From positions 62,001-126,000 of the forward strand of contig DHXR01000054.1 of assembly GCA_002413785.1 (NCBI GenBank): a stretch of 64,000 bases of DNA. Direction: 5' to 3'. Positions 41,283 to 49,073 of this stretch are shown here, one piece after another (the stretch's first letter is position 1; each line of letters begins with the position of its first letter). The notes beneath the pieces are model-generated. The model did not search any database, was not told the origin of the DNA, and worked only from the letters and a program-made list of their open reading frames with translations. Origin of the DNA: Mucilaginibacter sp. UBA5151. Its GTDB lineage: Bacteria > Bacteroidota > Bacteroidia > Sphingobacteriales > Sphingobacteriaceae. Both the position numbers and the translations under genes were made by a program.

Positions 41283-41904
41283 ACAATTGTGCATCATAAG
41301 CGTATCGAACTCTCAATGACAACTCCTGTATGACACCGATGGTTGTCAGCATTTACTTCTCCGGCACCAAATCGTCATAAATAAACAATTTTCCGGGATT
41401 TTCACGATTCTGAATTTGCCACCTTGCCTTTCGGCAGGTTCATTCCGACGCCCAGGGTTGTTGTCCAGGCCAAATTTACTTCAAAGCAACCAAGTATCAA
41501 TAACAATCCACTAAAACGAATACCCGGTATGTTCCTCATCAGGCGTATTTATCAATGCAAAAACAACTTTGTAAATCAGAACAAAGGAAAAATAAACATC
41601 GAAAAAGCAAATCCTGCTTCCTGCCCTGTCCGAAAAATTGGGGATTATAAATCCCATTATTGAGAATTTATTCCTTTTTTTTAACTTATAACTATTTTTT
41701 TAATTTTTGCGTAATACAATCGCAGATGCTTTTACAGGCCAAACTGAGCCCATTTTAATAGATTTAGCGTTATAAATTCATGATTTCTTAGTTTTCCTTA
41801 TCTTGTTGCGATAAATAGGACCGGTAAATAGCATTGCCACATTATATTTAAACAAATCAAAATATTTGGCTTATTTATTACCAGTAATTGATATTAATAA
41901 GATT
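41283..41904. other. 620-base intergenic region, possibly with gene debris
   Basis: No credible complete gene. On the minus strand, bases about 41400-41460 can be read as AWTTTLGVGMNLPKGKVANS before a stop, which looks like a scrap of an outer-membrane protein, but no longer match can be followed. The last 200 bases are very AT-rich and should hold the promoter of the TPR gene; TATATTTA near 41843 is one base away from the -7 consensus. Confidence 0.35.
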
Positions 41905-44778
41905 ATGAAAAGGTTATTTATAATAATTTCTTTTTTGCCATACCTGGGTTTTGCCCAAACCACCGAAGATTACCTAAAATCGGGAAATGAGAAAGCTTCT
42001 AAAACAAACTATATTGAGGCTATATCCGACTTCACCAAGGCAATTGAACAGGATGGCAAAAGTAAACTGGCCTATTTTTACCGGGGAAATGCCTATAATG
42101 ACATCGGCCAGTACAATGATGCTATAAATGATTTCAATAAAGTAATTGAACTTGATCATGACTATGCGCGCGCCTATTTTTATCGCGGAAATGCAAAAAG
42201 CAATATCAACGCCTATAAAAATGCGCTGGAAGATTTTACAATGGCAGTGAACTTCGGTCTGCGCGACTGGCATATATATTATGCGATGGCCAGCGCAAAG
42301 AGCAACCTTGCTGACTATGACGGCGCTATCCGGGATTTTAACAGGGCTATCGTGCTAACCGGCCAAAACCGCGAATTGTATGAATATATGGGAGTTGCAA
42401 AAGCTAACGCCGGCAATAACAGGGAAGCAGTGATTGATTATGAAAGAGCGCTGAAGCTTGACCCGGATAATGCCGACCTGTATTACTACATGGCAAATGC
42501 TCTAAGTAACCTTAAAGATTATAAGAGCGCTATTGCCGGATACAACAAGGCTTTTGAACTATGCGCAAAAAACCCGGAAAAAGCACATGCCGAAAAAAGC
42601 CCGTGCAATTTTAATTCATCAACCTTTTGCCATTTCAAAAGCGTCGATCTGTACCATTACAGGGCAAACGCCGAAAGCAATTCTGAAAATTACAGCAACG
42701 CAATAGCAGATTTCACCAAAGCCATTAAACTTAGTCCGGAAAACCCCGAATTGTTTGAGTTCCGTGGAGTTGCCTATGCAAATTCAGGCGATAATAAAGA
42801 TGCGATAAACGACTTCGAGAAATCCCTGACACTAAAACCTAACAACGCCGATGTTTACTATTACAGGGCAAATGCAGATAGTAAAATTAAAGAATATGCA
42901 AGCGCGGTTGAAGACTTTAATAGGGCCTTTGAACTGGGCCTTCATACTGCCGACCTGTATCACTACCGTGCAAATGCCAAGAGCAATTCGGCAGATTATT
43001 CGGGGGCCACGGCAGATTTTACATCAGCGATAGCCCTGACACCCAACGATGCTGAGCTTTATGAATACAGGGGTGTAGCTTTAGCTGAATTACATAACTA
43101 TAAAGACGCGATAAAAGATTTTAATACCGCGCTAAAACTAAACCCTGCGAATCCAGATATTTATTTTTACAAAGCAAATGCAGAAAACGCTGATGGTGAT
43201 TACAACCATGCTTTAGCCGATTATAATATAACGATCCGCATGAATCCCGCAAAAGCGCAGGCTTTCTTATACAGGGGTAATACCAAAACAAGCCTGAATG
43301 ATTATGACGGAGCCATAGATGACTACAAAAAAGCCATTCAGCTTGATCCATCGCTTCATGATGTTTACTATTACCTGGCAAAAGCGGCAAGTAATGCAGG
43401 TGACAACAAAAAAGCCATTGATTATTTCAATAAAGCCATTGAAAGTGACCCAAAAAATGCCGAATTATATATGTACCGGGGAATTTCAAAAGGCAAGCTG
43501 AACGATACACTGGCTGCTTTGGCTGATATTAGCCAGGCAATATTGTTAAACCCGAGATATTCAGAAGCCTACCAGCACCGCGCAGAGATCAGGATATCGA
43601 TGAAAGATTATCATGCTGCTATTCTGGATGCTGATACGTCTATCATGTATAATGTAAATGAGGGTGGCTATGGCTATATAACCCGTGCCAAAGCAAAAAT
43701 GGGATTACAGGACATGGATGGCGGAATGACTGATTTTAACACAGCTGTTAAAGTGAATCCTAAAAACACGGATGCTTATTCAGGTCGCGGCTATTTAGAG
43801 TTCCAGTTATTAGACTATAAGGATGCATTGACCGATTTAGATAAAGCCATTGTATTATATCCGGGTAACTCCTATGCCTATCTCTACCGTGCCGATTTAA
43901 AGAGCGCTATGGGCGACAGGGAAGCTGCGGTAAAAGATTACAGGAAGATCCTTGATTTTGACCCAAAAAACGAGGGCGTTTATTTGAAGCTGGCGAAAGT
44001 ACTGATAGCCGAACGAAAATATACCGAAGCCTTGCTGTTATTGAATAAAATTATTGGCGCAAGCAGTAAAAACGGAGAGTTATTGATTGAACGTGGTGTT
44101 GCAATGGGTGGAATGGGCGATATAAAAGGGGCATTAGACCAATTTAACAAGGTTATTGTGCAATTTGAGGCTTTGACGAATGAGTTAAAAAACGCTAATA
44201 AAATTAAAGAAGCAGACCGGGTTAAACCCATCATTTCGGATGCCTACGCCAACTTTGGCAACACAAAAATGATGCAAAAAGACACTGCTACAGCCAGTGT
44301 GAATATTAATAAAGCCATTGAAATCAACCAAAATAATGATGACGCCTATTTTTTCAGGGCGAATTTGAAAATGATCAAAAAAAATTATTTGGGCGCGGTT
44401 TACGATTATATCAGTGTGTTGTTAATAAACCCGAATAATACTAAAACGTATGCTTATCGCGGCCTTGCCGAGGCTTATTCGCTTGATACAGCAACCATGC
44501 GTACCGATTTTGAGGAGGCGATGAAACTTGGACCGAAAGACGAAAACAACTACATTTTACGCGGTCAATCAAAATTGTTTATGAAAGACCAGGCGGGAGC
44601 TTTTAAAGATTTCGATACTGCCATTGAGTTAAACCCAAACAACCCGGATGCCTGGTTTAACCGCGGGGTCGCCAAAATAAACCAGAATGACAGCAACGGT
44701 TGTACTGATTTAAACAAAGCCCTTCAATTAGGATCGAAAGATGCTGCTGATGCAATAAAGCGGTATTGCAAACAATAG
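41905..44778 (+). CDS. Exported protein made almost entirely of TPR repeats
   Basis: A 957-residue protein from ATG 41905, chosen because it starts a signal peptide (MKRLFIIISFLPYLGFAQ); the frame extends 13 codons further upstream without adding family features. From about residue 20 to the end it is a chain of some 25 TPR motifs of about 34 residues, with repeated signatures such as YFYRGNAYNDIGQYNDAI, LYHYRANA and ALKLNP. A pair of cysteines (around residues 225-235, KSPCNFNSSTFCHF) interrupts one repeat. TPR superhelices bind proteins; this one is probably periplasmic or surface-exposed. Whether it belongs with the upstream polysaccharide locus is uncertain, because a 620-base gap separates them. 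The repeats are diverged at DNA level. Confidence 0.9.
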   Translation: MKRLFIIISFLPYLGFAQTTEDYLKSGNEKASKTNYIEAISDFTKAIEQDGKSKLAYFYRGNAYNDIGQYNDAINDFNKVIELDHDYARAYFYRGNAKSNINAYKNALEDFTMAVNFGLRDWHIYYAMASAKSNLADYDGAIRDFNRAIVLTGQNRELYEYMGVAKANAGNNREAVIDYERALKLDPDNADLYYYMANALSNLKDYKSAIAGYNKAFELCAKNPEKAHAEKSPCNFNSSTFCHFKSVDLYHYRANAESNSENYSNAIADFTKAIKLSPENPELFEFRGVAYANSGDNKDAINDFEKSLTLKPNNADVYYYRANADSKIKEYASAVEDFNRAFELGLHTADLYHYRANAKSNSADYSGATADFTSAIALTPNDAELYEYRGVALAELHNYKDAIKDFNTALKLNPANPDIYFYKANAENADGDYNHALADYNITIRMNPAKAQAFLYRGNTKTSLNDYDGAIDDYKKAIQLDPSLHDVYYYLAKAASNAGDNKKAIDYFNKAIESDPKNAELYMYRGISKGKLNDTLAALADISQAILLNPRYSEAYQHRAEIRISMKDYHAAILDADTSIMYNVNEGGYGYITRAKAKMGLQDMDGGMTDFNTAVKVNPKNTDAYSGRGYLEFQLLDYKDALTDLDKAIVLYPGNSYAYLYRADLKSAMGDREAAVKDYRKILDFDPKNEGVYLKLAKVLIAERKYTEALLLLNKIIGASSKNGELLIERGVAMGGMGDIKGALDQFNKVIVQFEALTNELKNANKIKEADRVKPIISDAYANFGNTKMMQKDTATASVNINKAIEINQNNDDAYFFRANLKMIKKNYLGAVYDYISVLLINPNNTKTYAYRGLAEAYSLDTATMRTDFEEAMKLGPKDENNYILRGQSKLFMKDQAGAFKDFDTAIELNPNNPDAWFNRGVAKINQNDSNGCTDLNKALQLGSKDAADAIKRYCKQ

Positions 44779-44810
44779 TGAGTTTCCACTACCGCTAATC
44801 TTTCACCATC

Positions 44811-45974
44811 CTAATTCACCTCCAGTTGGTCTTTTGATGGAAACACCGGGAAAATGCCATGCGGTTCGCTCTGGTACCAGAATACAACTGACGCAATATC
44901 ATCCTGCAGCGGCATATAGCGGCCATCATTATGCCAGCCTAAATCCTGTAATGTTACTTTAAGGTCCTTTTCAAAACGGATCGGATCGGCAATATGCCAG
45001 CGGTACAGGCCGAAACGCTGCGCAATCCCGTAATGACCATCACCCCTGATCACCTGGGGCAAACCGCTATAGGGGCTGCAAAACTCGGTATATTCGCTTA
45101 CTTCAGTCCCGTCAGGCTTTTTGTGCATGCTGTCGAAATCATAAGCGCCATTAAAATAATCCTCGGTACCGGTGCCGTTTATAGTTGGGAATTGTGTGTC
45201 GCCATCCATAAAAAATTTAATTTCCCCTTCGCCCCACCAGCCATTTTTATTGGAACCATAAGCTAAATACGTACCCACATATTGACCTTTACCCTTGATA
45301 CTGTCGCCCAAAACATAATCCTTTTTAAACGGCAGTGGGTTTACCCTGCGGAACTGCGCATGAAAATAGCCTGCATCCTTTGGAACATCGGTAAGTGTAT
45401 AATCCACCTGGTAATACAAAACCATGTCCGCATTGTCGATATTTTCCATGGTGATCCTGCATTTTTTACGGAATGGCATCGGCCAGTAACAATTGAACCC
45501 GCTGCCTGGGTTAACCACCACGGCCAGTGACTGCACCGCTGCAAACTTTCCCCAGCCCATACAAAAGAAATCGCCTACCGGTACCTCAATGGATGGCGTG
45601 GTTTCATCATCCCAATAAAAACGAAGGATGGAATAACGCCAGTTCCCGGTCGGCGTCATCCAAATGTGCTGAATAGCGCCCGATCCATCTATTTCGGCAA
45701 CGGTATAGGTGGTATGTTTCTTTATAATCACGCTTGGGCTTACCTTCCATGTTTGTCCCAGTTCCCTTGCAGGGCCCGAGCCGGTGCCGGTAGTGGCCAT
45801 GCCGCCTTTTCCCTTTTCGCCGTTAAAATTCTCCGGGCTGATTGAACGGGTTTTCGCATCTGACAACCGGTATAAATTGCCCAGGTTTACACCCAAACCA
45901 TTAAATTTTTCCTGTGCCTTAACTGATAAAACAGCAAAAACAATGCTCAAAGTAATTAAAACTGATCTTTTCAT
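44811..45974 (-). CDS. GH172 (DUF2961) family glycoside hydrolase
   Basis: A 387-residue secreted protein (signal peptide MKRSVLITLSIVFAVLSVKAQ from ATG 45972-45974; the longer frame overlaps the next gene and is rejected). It has DUF2961 hallmarks: EIDGSGAIQHIWMTPTGNWR, LRFYWDDETTPSIEVPVGDFF, GGEG-type GWWGEGEIKFFMDGD and NGTGTEDYFNGAYDF with a conserved Glu. DUF2961 proteins now form family GH172, whose characterised members act on alpha-D-fructofuranosides or on alpha-D-arabinofuranosides, the latter including exo-arabinofuranosidases of mycobacterial arabinan. It ends the leftward sugar operon, 4 bases after the lactonase-like gene. Confidence 0.85.
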   Translation of the reverse strand: MKRSVLITLSIVFAVLSVKAQEKFNGLGVNLGNLYRLSDAKTRSISPENFNGEKGKGGMATTGTGSGPARELGQTWKVSPSVIIKKHTTYTVAEIDGSGAIQHIWMTPTGNWRYSILRFYWDDETTPSIEVPVGDFFCMGWGKFAAVQSLAVVVNPGSGFNCYWPMPFRKKCRITMENIDNADMVLYYQVDYTLTDVPKDAGYFHAQFRRVNPLPFKKDYVLGDSIKGKGQYVGTYLAYGSNKNGWWGEGEIKFFMDGDTQFPTINGTGTEDYFNGAYDFDSMHKKPDGTEVSEYTEFCSPYSGLPQVIRGDGHYGIAQRFGLYRWHIADPIRFEKDLKVTLQDLGWHNDGRYMPLQDDIASVVFWYQSEPHGIFPVFPSKDQLEVN

Positions 45975-45978
45975 CTTG

Positions 45979-46809
45979 CTAAAGTTTATAGAATTCCACC
46001 GCATTGAGTCCCCAAAAACGGGTCTGCTCGTCAACTGATAGTTTTGAAACATAATGCTGCACCACCGACAGCATTTGATTGTACCCGCCTGCCACATTAC
46101 AAACCGGCCAGTCGGAGCCAAACATTACCCGCTTAGGGCCAAAAGTACCAAAAATCACATCCAAATAGGGCTTAAAATCAATCAGGACCCAATTTTGCCA
46201 GTCAGCTTCGGTTATCATGCCTGATACTTTACACCAAACATTCCCATATTTCGCTATGGCTTTAATACCTTTTGCCCATTTTTCAATATTTTTATTTTTG
46301 ATATCAGGCTTGGCAATATGATCTATAACAAAACGCTGATCGGGAAATGCTTTTACAAATTGCTGCGTATATCCCAATTGATCAGGATAGATCAGGATAT
46401 CATAAGTATAGTCATGGCCTTTCAAAGCATCAATACCCGCCATAAACTGCGGGTTCAGCATCAGCGCCCTGTCGGGTTCACCCTGCAGTACATGACGAAA
46501 ACCTTTAATTTTAGCATGATGGGAGTAGTAGTCCAGGCGTTCCTTTATATTATCAGCCTGTAAGTCAACCCAACCAACTACACCTTTTACAAAATCGTGG
46601 TTTTTAGCAAGATTTAACAGGAACCCGGTTTCAGTTTCTGATTGATCGGCCTGCACAGCTACACAACCGTCAATATCAAACTTATCAAGGATAGGCTTCA
46701 AATCCTCCGGCAAAAAATCATACTGTATAACCGACATCGATTCATCGATCCAGCTATCTCTTACCGGATCGAATTTCCAAAAATGTTGGTGGGAATCTAT
46801 TTTTGTCAT
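45979..46809 (-). CDS. L-fuconolactonase-like amidohydrolase
   Basis: A 276-residue TIM-barrel amidohydrolase_2 protein: metal-binding SHQHFWKF near the N-terminus, GWVDLQ, GFRHVLQGEPD, RFVIDHIAKPD, and VMFGSDWPVCN with the barrel-end Asp. This set is typical of sugar-lactone hydrolases acting after fucose or rhamnose dehydrogenases in non-phosphorylating pathways. The neighbours (sugar dehydrogenase-like SDR and FucP) support hydrolysis of L-fuconolactone or D-arabinonolactone to the acid. Downstream enzymes such as a sugar-acid dehydratase are not in the window. Confidence 0.82.
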   Translation of the reverse strand: MTKIDSHQHFWKFDPVRDSWIDESMSVIQYDFLPEDLKPILDKFDIDGCVAVQADQSETETGFLLNLAKNHDFVKGVVGWVDLQADNIKERLDYYSHHAKIKGFRHVLQGEPDRALMLNPQFMAGIDALKGHDYTYDILIYPDQLGYTQQFVKAFPDQRFVIDHIAKPDIKNKNIEKWAKGIKAIAKYGNVWCKVSGMITEADWQNWVLIDFKPYLDVIFGTFGPKRVMFGSDWPVCNVAGGYNQMLSVVQHYVSKLSVDEQTRFWGLNAVEFYKL

Positions 46810-46840
46810 TGTTGTTAATTAGTTTATTCGGTTGGACTAA

Positions 46841-46926
46841 GTTGATTGGGTTGATTAAGCTAAATATCCGGTTAAAAAAAGGGGTGCCAACAACCACTCT
46901 CCTAATCAACCCAATCGACCACTCAC
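46841..46926. repeat. Spacer inverted repeat of the TTGATTGGGTTGATT family
   Basis: GTTGATTGGGTTGATTAAGC at 46841-46860 is mirrored by CCTAATCAACCCAATCGACC at 46901-46920, about 40 bases apart. The spacer lies inside the sugar operon, between the SDR and the lactonase-like gene, so the repeat is probably in the transcript. Confidence 0.65.
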
Positions 46927-46932
46927 TCACAT

Positions 46933-47721
46933 TCAGGCATTAGCTAAAGCCCTATCCAAATGCACGTATCCGCCATCGATATGAATCAACTGCCCGGTGG
47001 TATGGCTTGATCTTTCCGACAATAAGAAAGCAGCCGCATTTGCAATTTCTTCTGCGGTAGTCATTCTGTTGCCCAATGGTATTTTAGCTTCAATTTCTTT
47101 TAGTTTCGCTCCCGGATCAGGCAAAGTTTTTATCCAGTTCTCATATAAGGGTGTCCAGCATTCAGCGACTACTATAGCGTTAACCCTGATGCCATATTTA
47201 AGCAACTCAACCGCCCACTCCCGTGTTAAAGCATTACGCCCCCCGTTCGCCGCGGCATAAGCCGAAGTATTTCCCTGCCCCGTGTCGGCTGTCTTCGAGG
47301 TGATATTTAATATCGGTCCTTTTGATCTTTTTAATTCGGGTAATGCAAAATGCGCCATCAGGTAATAATGCACCACATTTTTATGAAGAGAAGCCATAAA
47401 CTTCTCATAATTTCCACTCTCCAACCCTACTCCGTCGTTTACCCCGGCATTGTTTACCAGGCCGTCAATGCGGCCAAATGCCTTCACAACCGCGTTTACC
47501 GCTTGTTCACAGGCTTCCGGCTGCGTAAGCTCGGCAACAACCTGAAAAGCTTTTCCCCCGGCAACTTCCACAGCATGTACAACTTTAAGGTTATCTTCTT
47601 CGCTGCGTCCAACAATCACGGGGATAGCGCCTTCTTTTGCCAATACCTTTACGATCCCCTCGCCTATCCCCTTTGCGCCGCCGGTTACTATAATTATTTT
47701 ATTTGTTAATTGTAAATCCAT
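46933..47721 (-). CDS. L-fucose dehydrogenase-like SDR with altered active site
   Basis: A 262-residue classical SDR: TGGAKGIGEG cofactor loop, NNAG, catalytic Ser142 in NITSKT and Tyr155, and a C-terminus GQLIHIDGGYVHLDRAL typical of Bacteroidetes fucose-dehydrogenase-like proteins next to fuconolactonases. The usual Tyr-x3-Lys is Tyr-x3-Asn here (YAAANGG, Asn159, codon AAC at 47245-47247), one base change from Lys. Loss of this Lys normally cripples SDR catalysis. Otherwise the protein is intact and in frame. Expected reaction: L-fucose or D-arabinose plus NAD(P)+ to the 1,5-lactone. Confidence 0.82.
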   Translation of the reverse strand: MDLQLTNKIIIVTGGAKGIGEGIVKVLAKEGAIPVIVGRSEEDNLKVVHAVEVAGGKAFQVVAELTQPEACEQAVNAVVKAFGRIDGLVNNAGVNDGVGLESGNYEKFMASLHKNVVHYYLMAHFALPELKRSKGPILNITSKTADTGQGNTSAYAAANGGRNALTREWAVELLKYGIRVNAIVVAECWTPLYENWIKTLPDPGAKLKEIEAKIPLGNRMTTAEEIANAAAFLLSERSSHTTGQLIHIDGGYVHLDRALANA

Positions 47722-47732
47722 AAATACTCGGT

Positions 47733-49013
47733 TTAATGTGCAACAACCATTGCCACCTTTTTAACTTTCAAATTTTTGTACGCAAAATAAAATATATAGA
47801 GAAAGCTTACAATCGGCACCAAATAGGCATATTGTATATTAGTAAGATCAAATACCCTGCCCATAACCGGCGGCAATACTGCGCCGCCAAAAATGGCCAT
47901 GATGACTAACGAAGACCCCAATTTAGTCCGGGAACCTAAACCTCTCACACTTAAAGAAAATATGGTTGGGAACATAATCGACATAAAAAAGGAACTCGAT
48001 ATCAATGCATAAACGGGCAGTTTACCATGCAAAACAACTGCCAGCATCACAAGAAAAACATTAATAGCCGCATAAGTCGCCAGGAGCTTCACAGGATTTA
48101 TGAATTTCATCAGATAACTTCCGCTGAAACGGCCAAGCATGAAACAAAAAGTGCCAATTGTTAAATAAAATGAAGCGGGTTTTTCGCCCAGCCCTGCCAC
48201 TTTACCACACAATTGTATGAAAAATCCCCAAATCCCTGCCTGCGCCCCCACATAAAAAAACTGGGCGATCACTCCCGTTCTTACCTGCCTGATGGCTAAA
48301 AGTGATATTATCTGTGTGGCCAAAGACTTCTTCTTTTCACCTGCCGGCTCAACATCCTCCTCGTGGATTTCAGGTAAATGTGCTTTATAAATCAGGTAAA
48401 CAACCACTAAAACTACCAGGCCAATAAGTAAATAGGGAATCTGAACCGCAGAAGCTTCCCCGGTTAAATAGGCATCTAATTGCTGTGGAGACATTTTAGC
48501 ATACTGTTCTTTCGTAAAATCCTTACCCGACAAAATGAATATACCACCGGCTAATGGCGCTAACGAAGCAGCCAGGCCGTTAAAGGATTGTGAAAAATTA
48601 ATGCGTTGTGTTGACGTTTCAGGATCTCCTAAACAAGTGATATATGGATTTGCCGCCGTTTCGAGAAAAGCAGCCCCGGAAAACAGAACAAATAACGCAG
48701 CAAGGAAGAAAGGATAGCTCCTAACTATTGACGCCGGATAAAATAAAATTGCGCCAAGTGAAAAAAGTAACAACCCCAAAATTATCCCCCCTTTATAACC
48801 AAATCTTTTCATGAAACGGGCCGCAGGGATGGCTAAAAGAAAATAGGCAGTGTATGATGCTGAATCGACTAAAGAAGATTGAAAATTACTTAGCTGGCAA
48901 GCCTTTTTAAGGTGTTTTATTAAAATTGGATTAAGGTTCAACGCAAATCCCCAAATAAAAAACAGGGAAGTAACCAACGCTAATGCGATAAAGGTCTTAT
49001 TTTTCTTCGTCAT
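47733..49013 (-). CDS. fucP: FucP-type sugar:H+ symporter (L-fucose permease family)
   Basis: A 426-residue major-facilitator protein with 12 membrane helices: SLFFIWGFALNLNPILIKHLKK at helix 1 (quoted in part; FucP normally has an acidic residue in this helix, FxxWGFxxxLND, replaced here by Leu-Asn-Pro), GAAFLETAANPYI, QSFNGLAASLAP and the C-terminal half SLSVRGLGSRTKLGSSLVIMA. The E. coli homologue imports L-fucose and also accepts L-galactose and D-arabinose. It lies 11 bases upstream of the SDR gene in the same operon. Confidence 0.87.
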   Translation of the reverse strand: MTKKNKTFIALALVTSLFFIWGFALNLNPILIKHLKKACQLSNFQSSLVDSASYTAYFLLAIPAARFMKRFGYKGGIILGLLLFSLGAILFYPASIVRSYPFFLAALFVLFSGAAFLETAANPYITCLGDPETSTQRINFSQSFNGLAASLAPLAGGIFILSGKDFTKEQYAKMSPQQLDAYLTGEASAVQIPYLLIGLVVLVVVYLIYKAHLPEIHEEDVEPAGEKKKSLATQIISLLAIRQVRTGVIAQFFYVGAQAGIWGFFIQLCGKVAGLGEKPASFYLTIGTFCFMLGRFSGSYLMKFINPVKLLATYAAINVFLVMLAVVLHGKLPVYALISSSFFMSIMFPTIFSLSVRGLGSRTKLGSSLVIMAIFGGAVLPPVMGRVFDLTNIQYAYLVPIVSFLYIFYFAYKNLKVKKVAMVVAH

Positions 49014-49073
49014 GAAACAAGTTTAAATGGTTTATAATTTAAAAATCCACTTTAATTGGCGGGCTGAATATAA

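Noticed and set aside
41866..44778. CRISPR-like or DNA tandem repeat suspected in the TPR gene
   Set aside because: Repetition is at protein level (34-residue TPR motifs) and the DNA copies are diverged and irregular, without spacers.
45975..46121. 49-residue N-terminal extension of the GH172 protein
   Set aside because: It overlaps the 3' end of the lactonase-like gene and precedes a clear signal peptide start.
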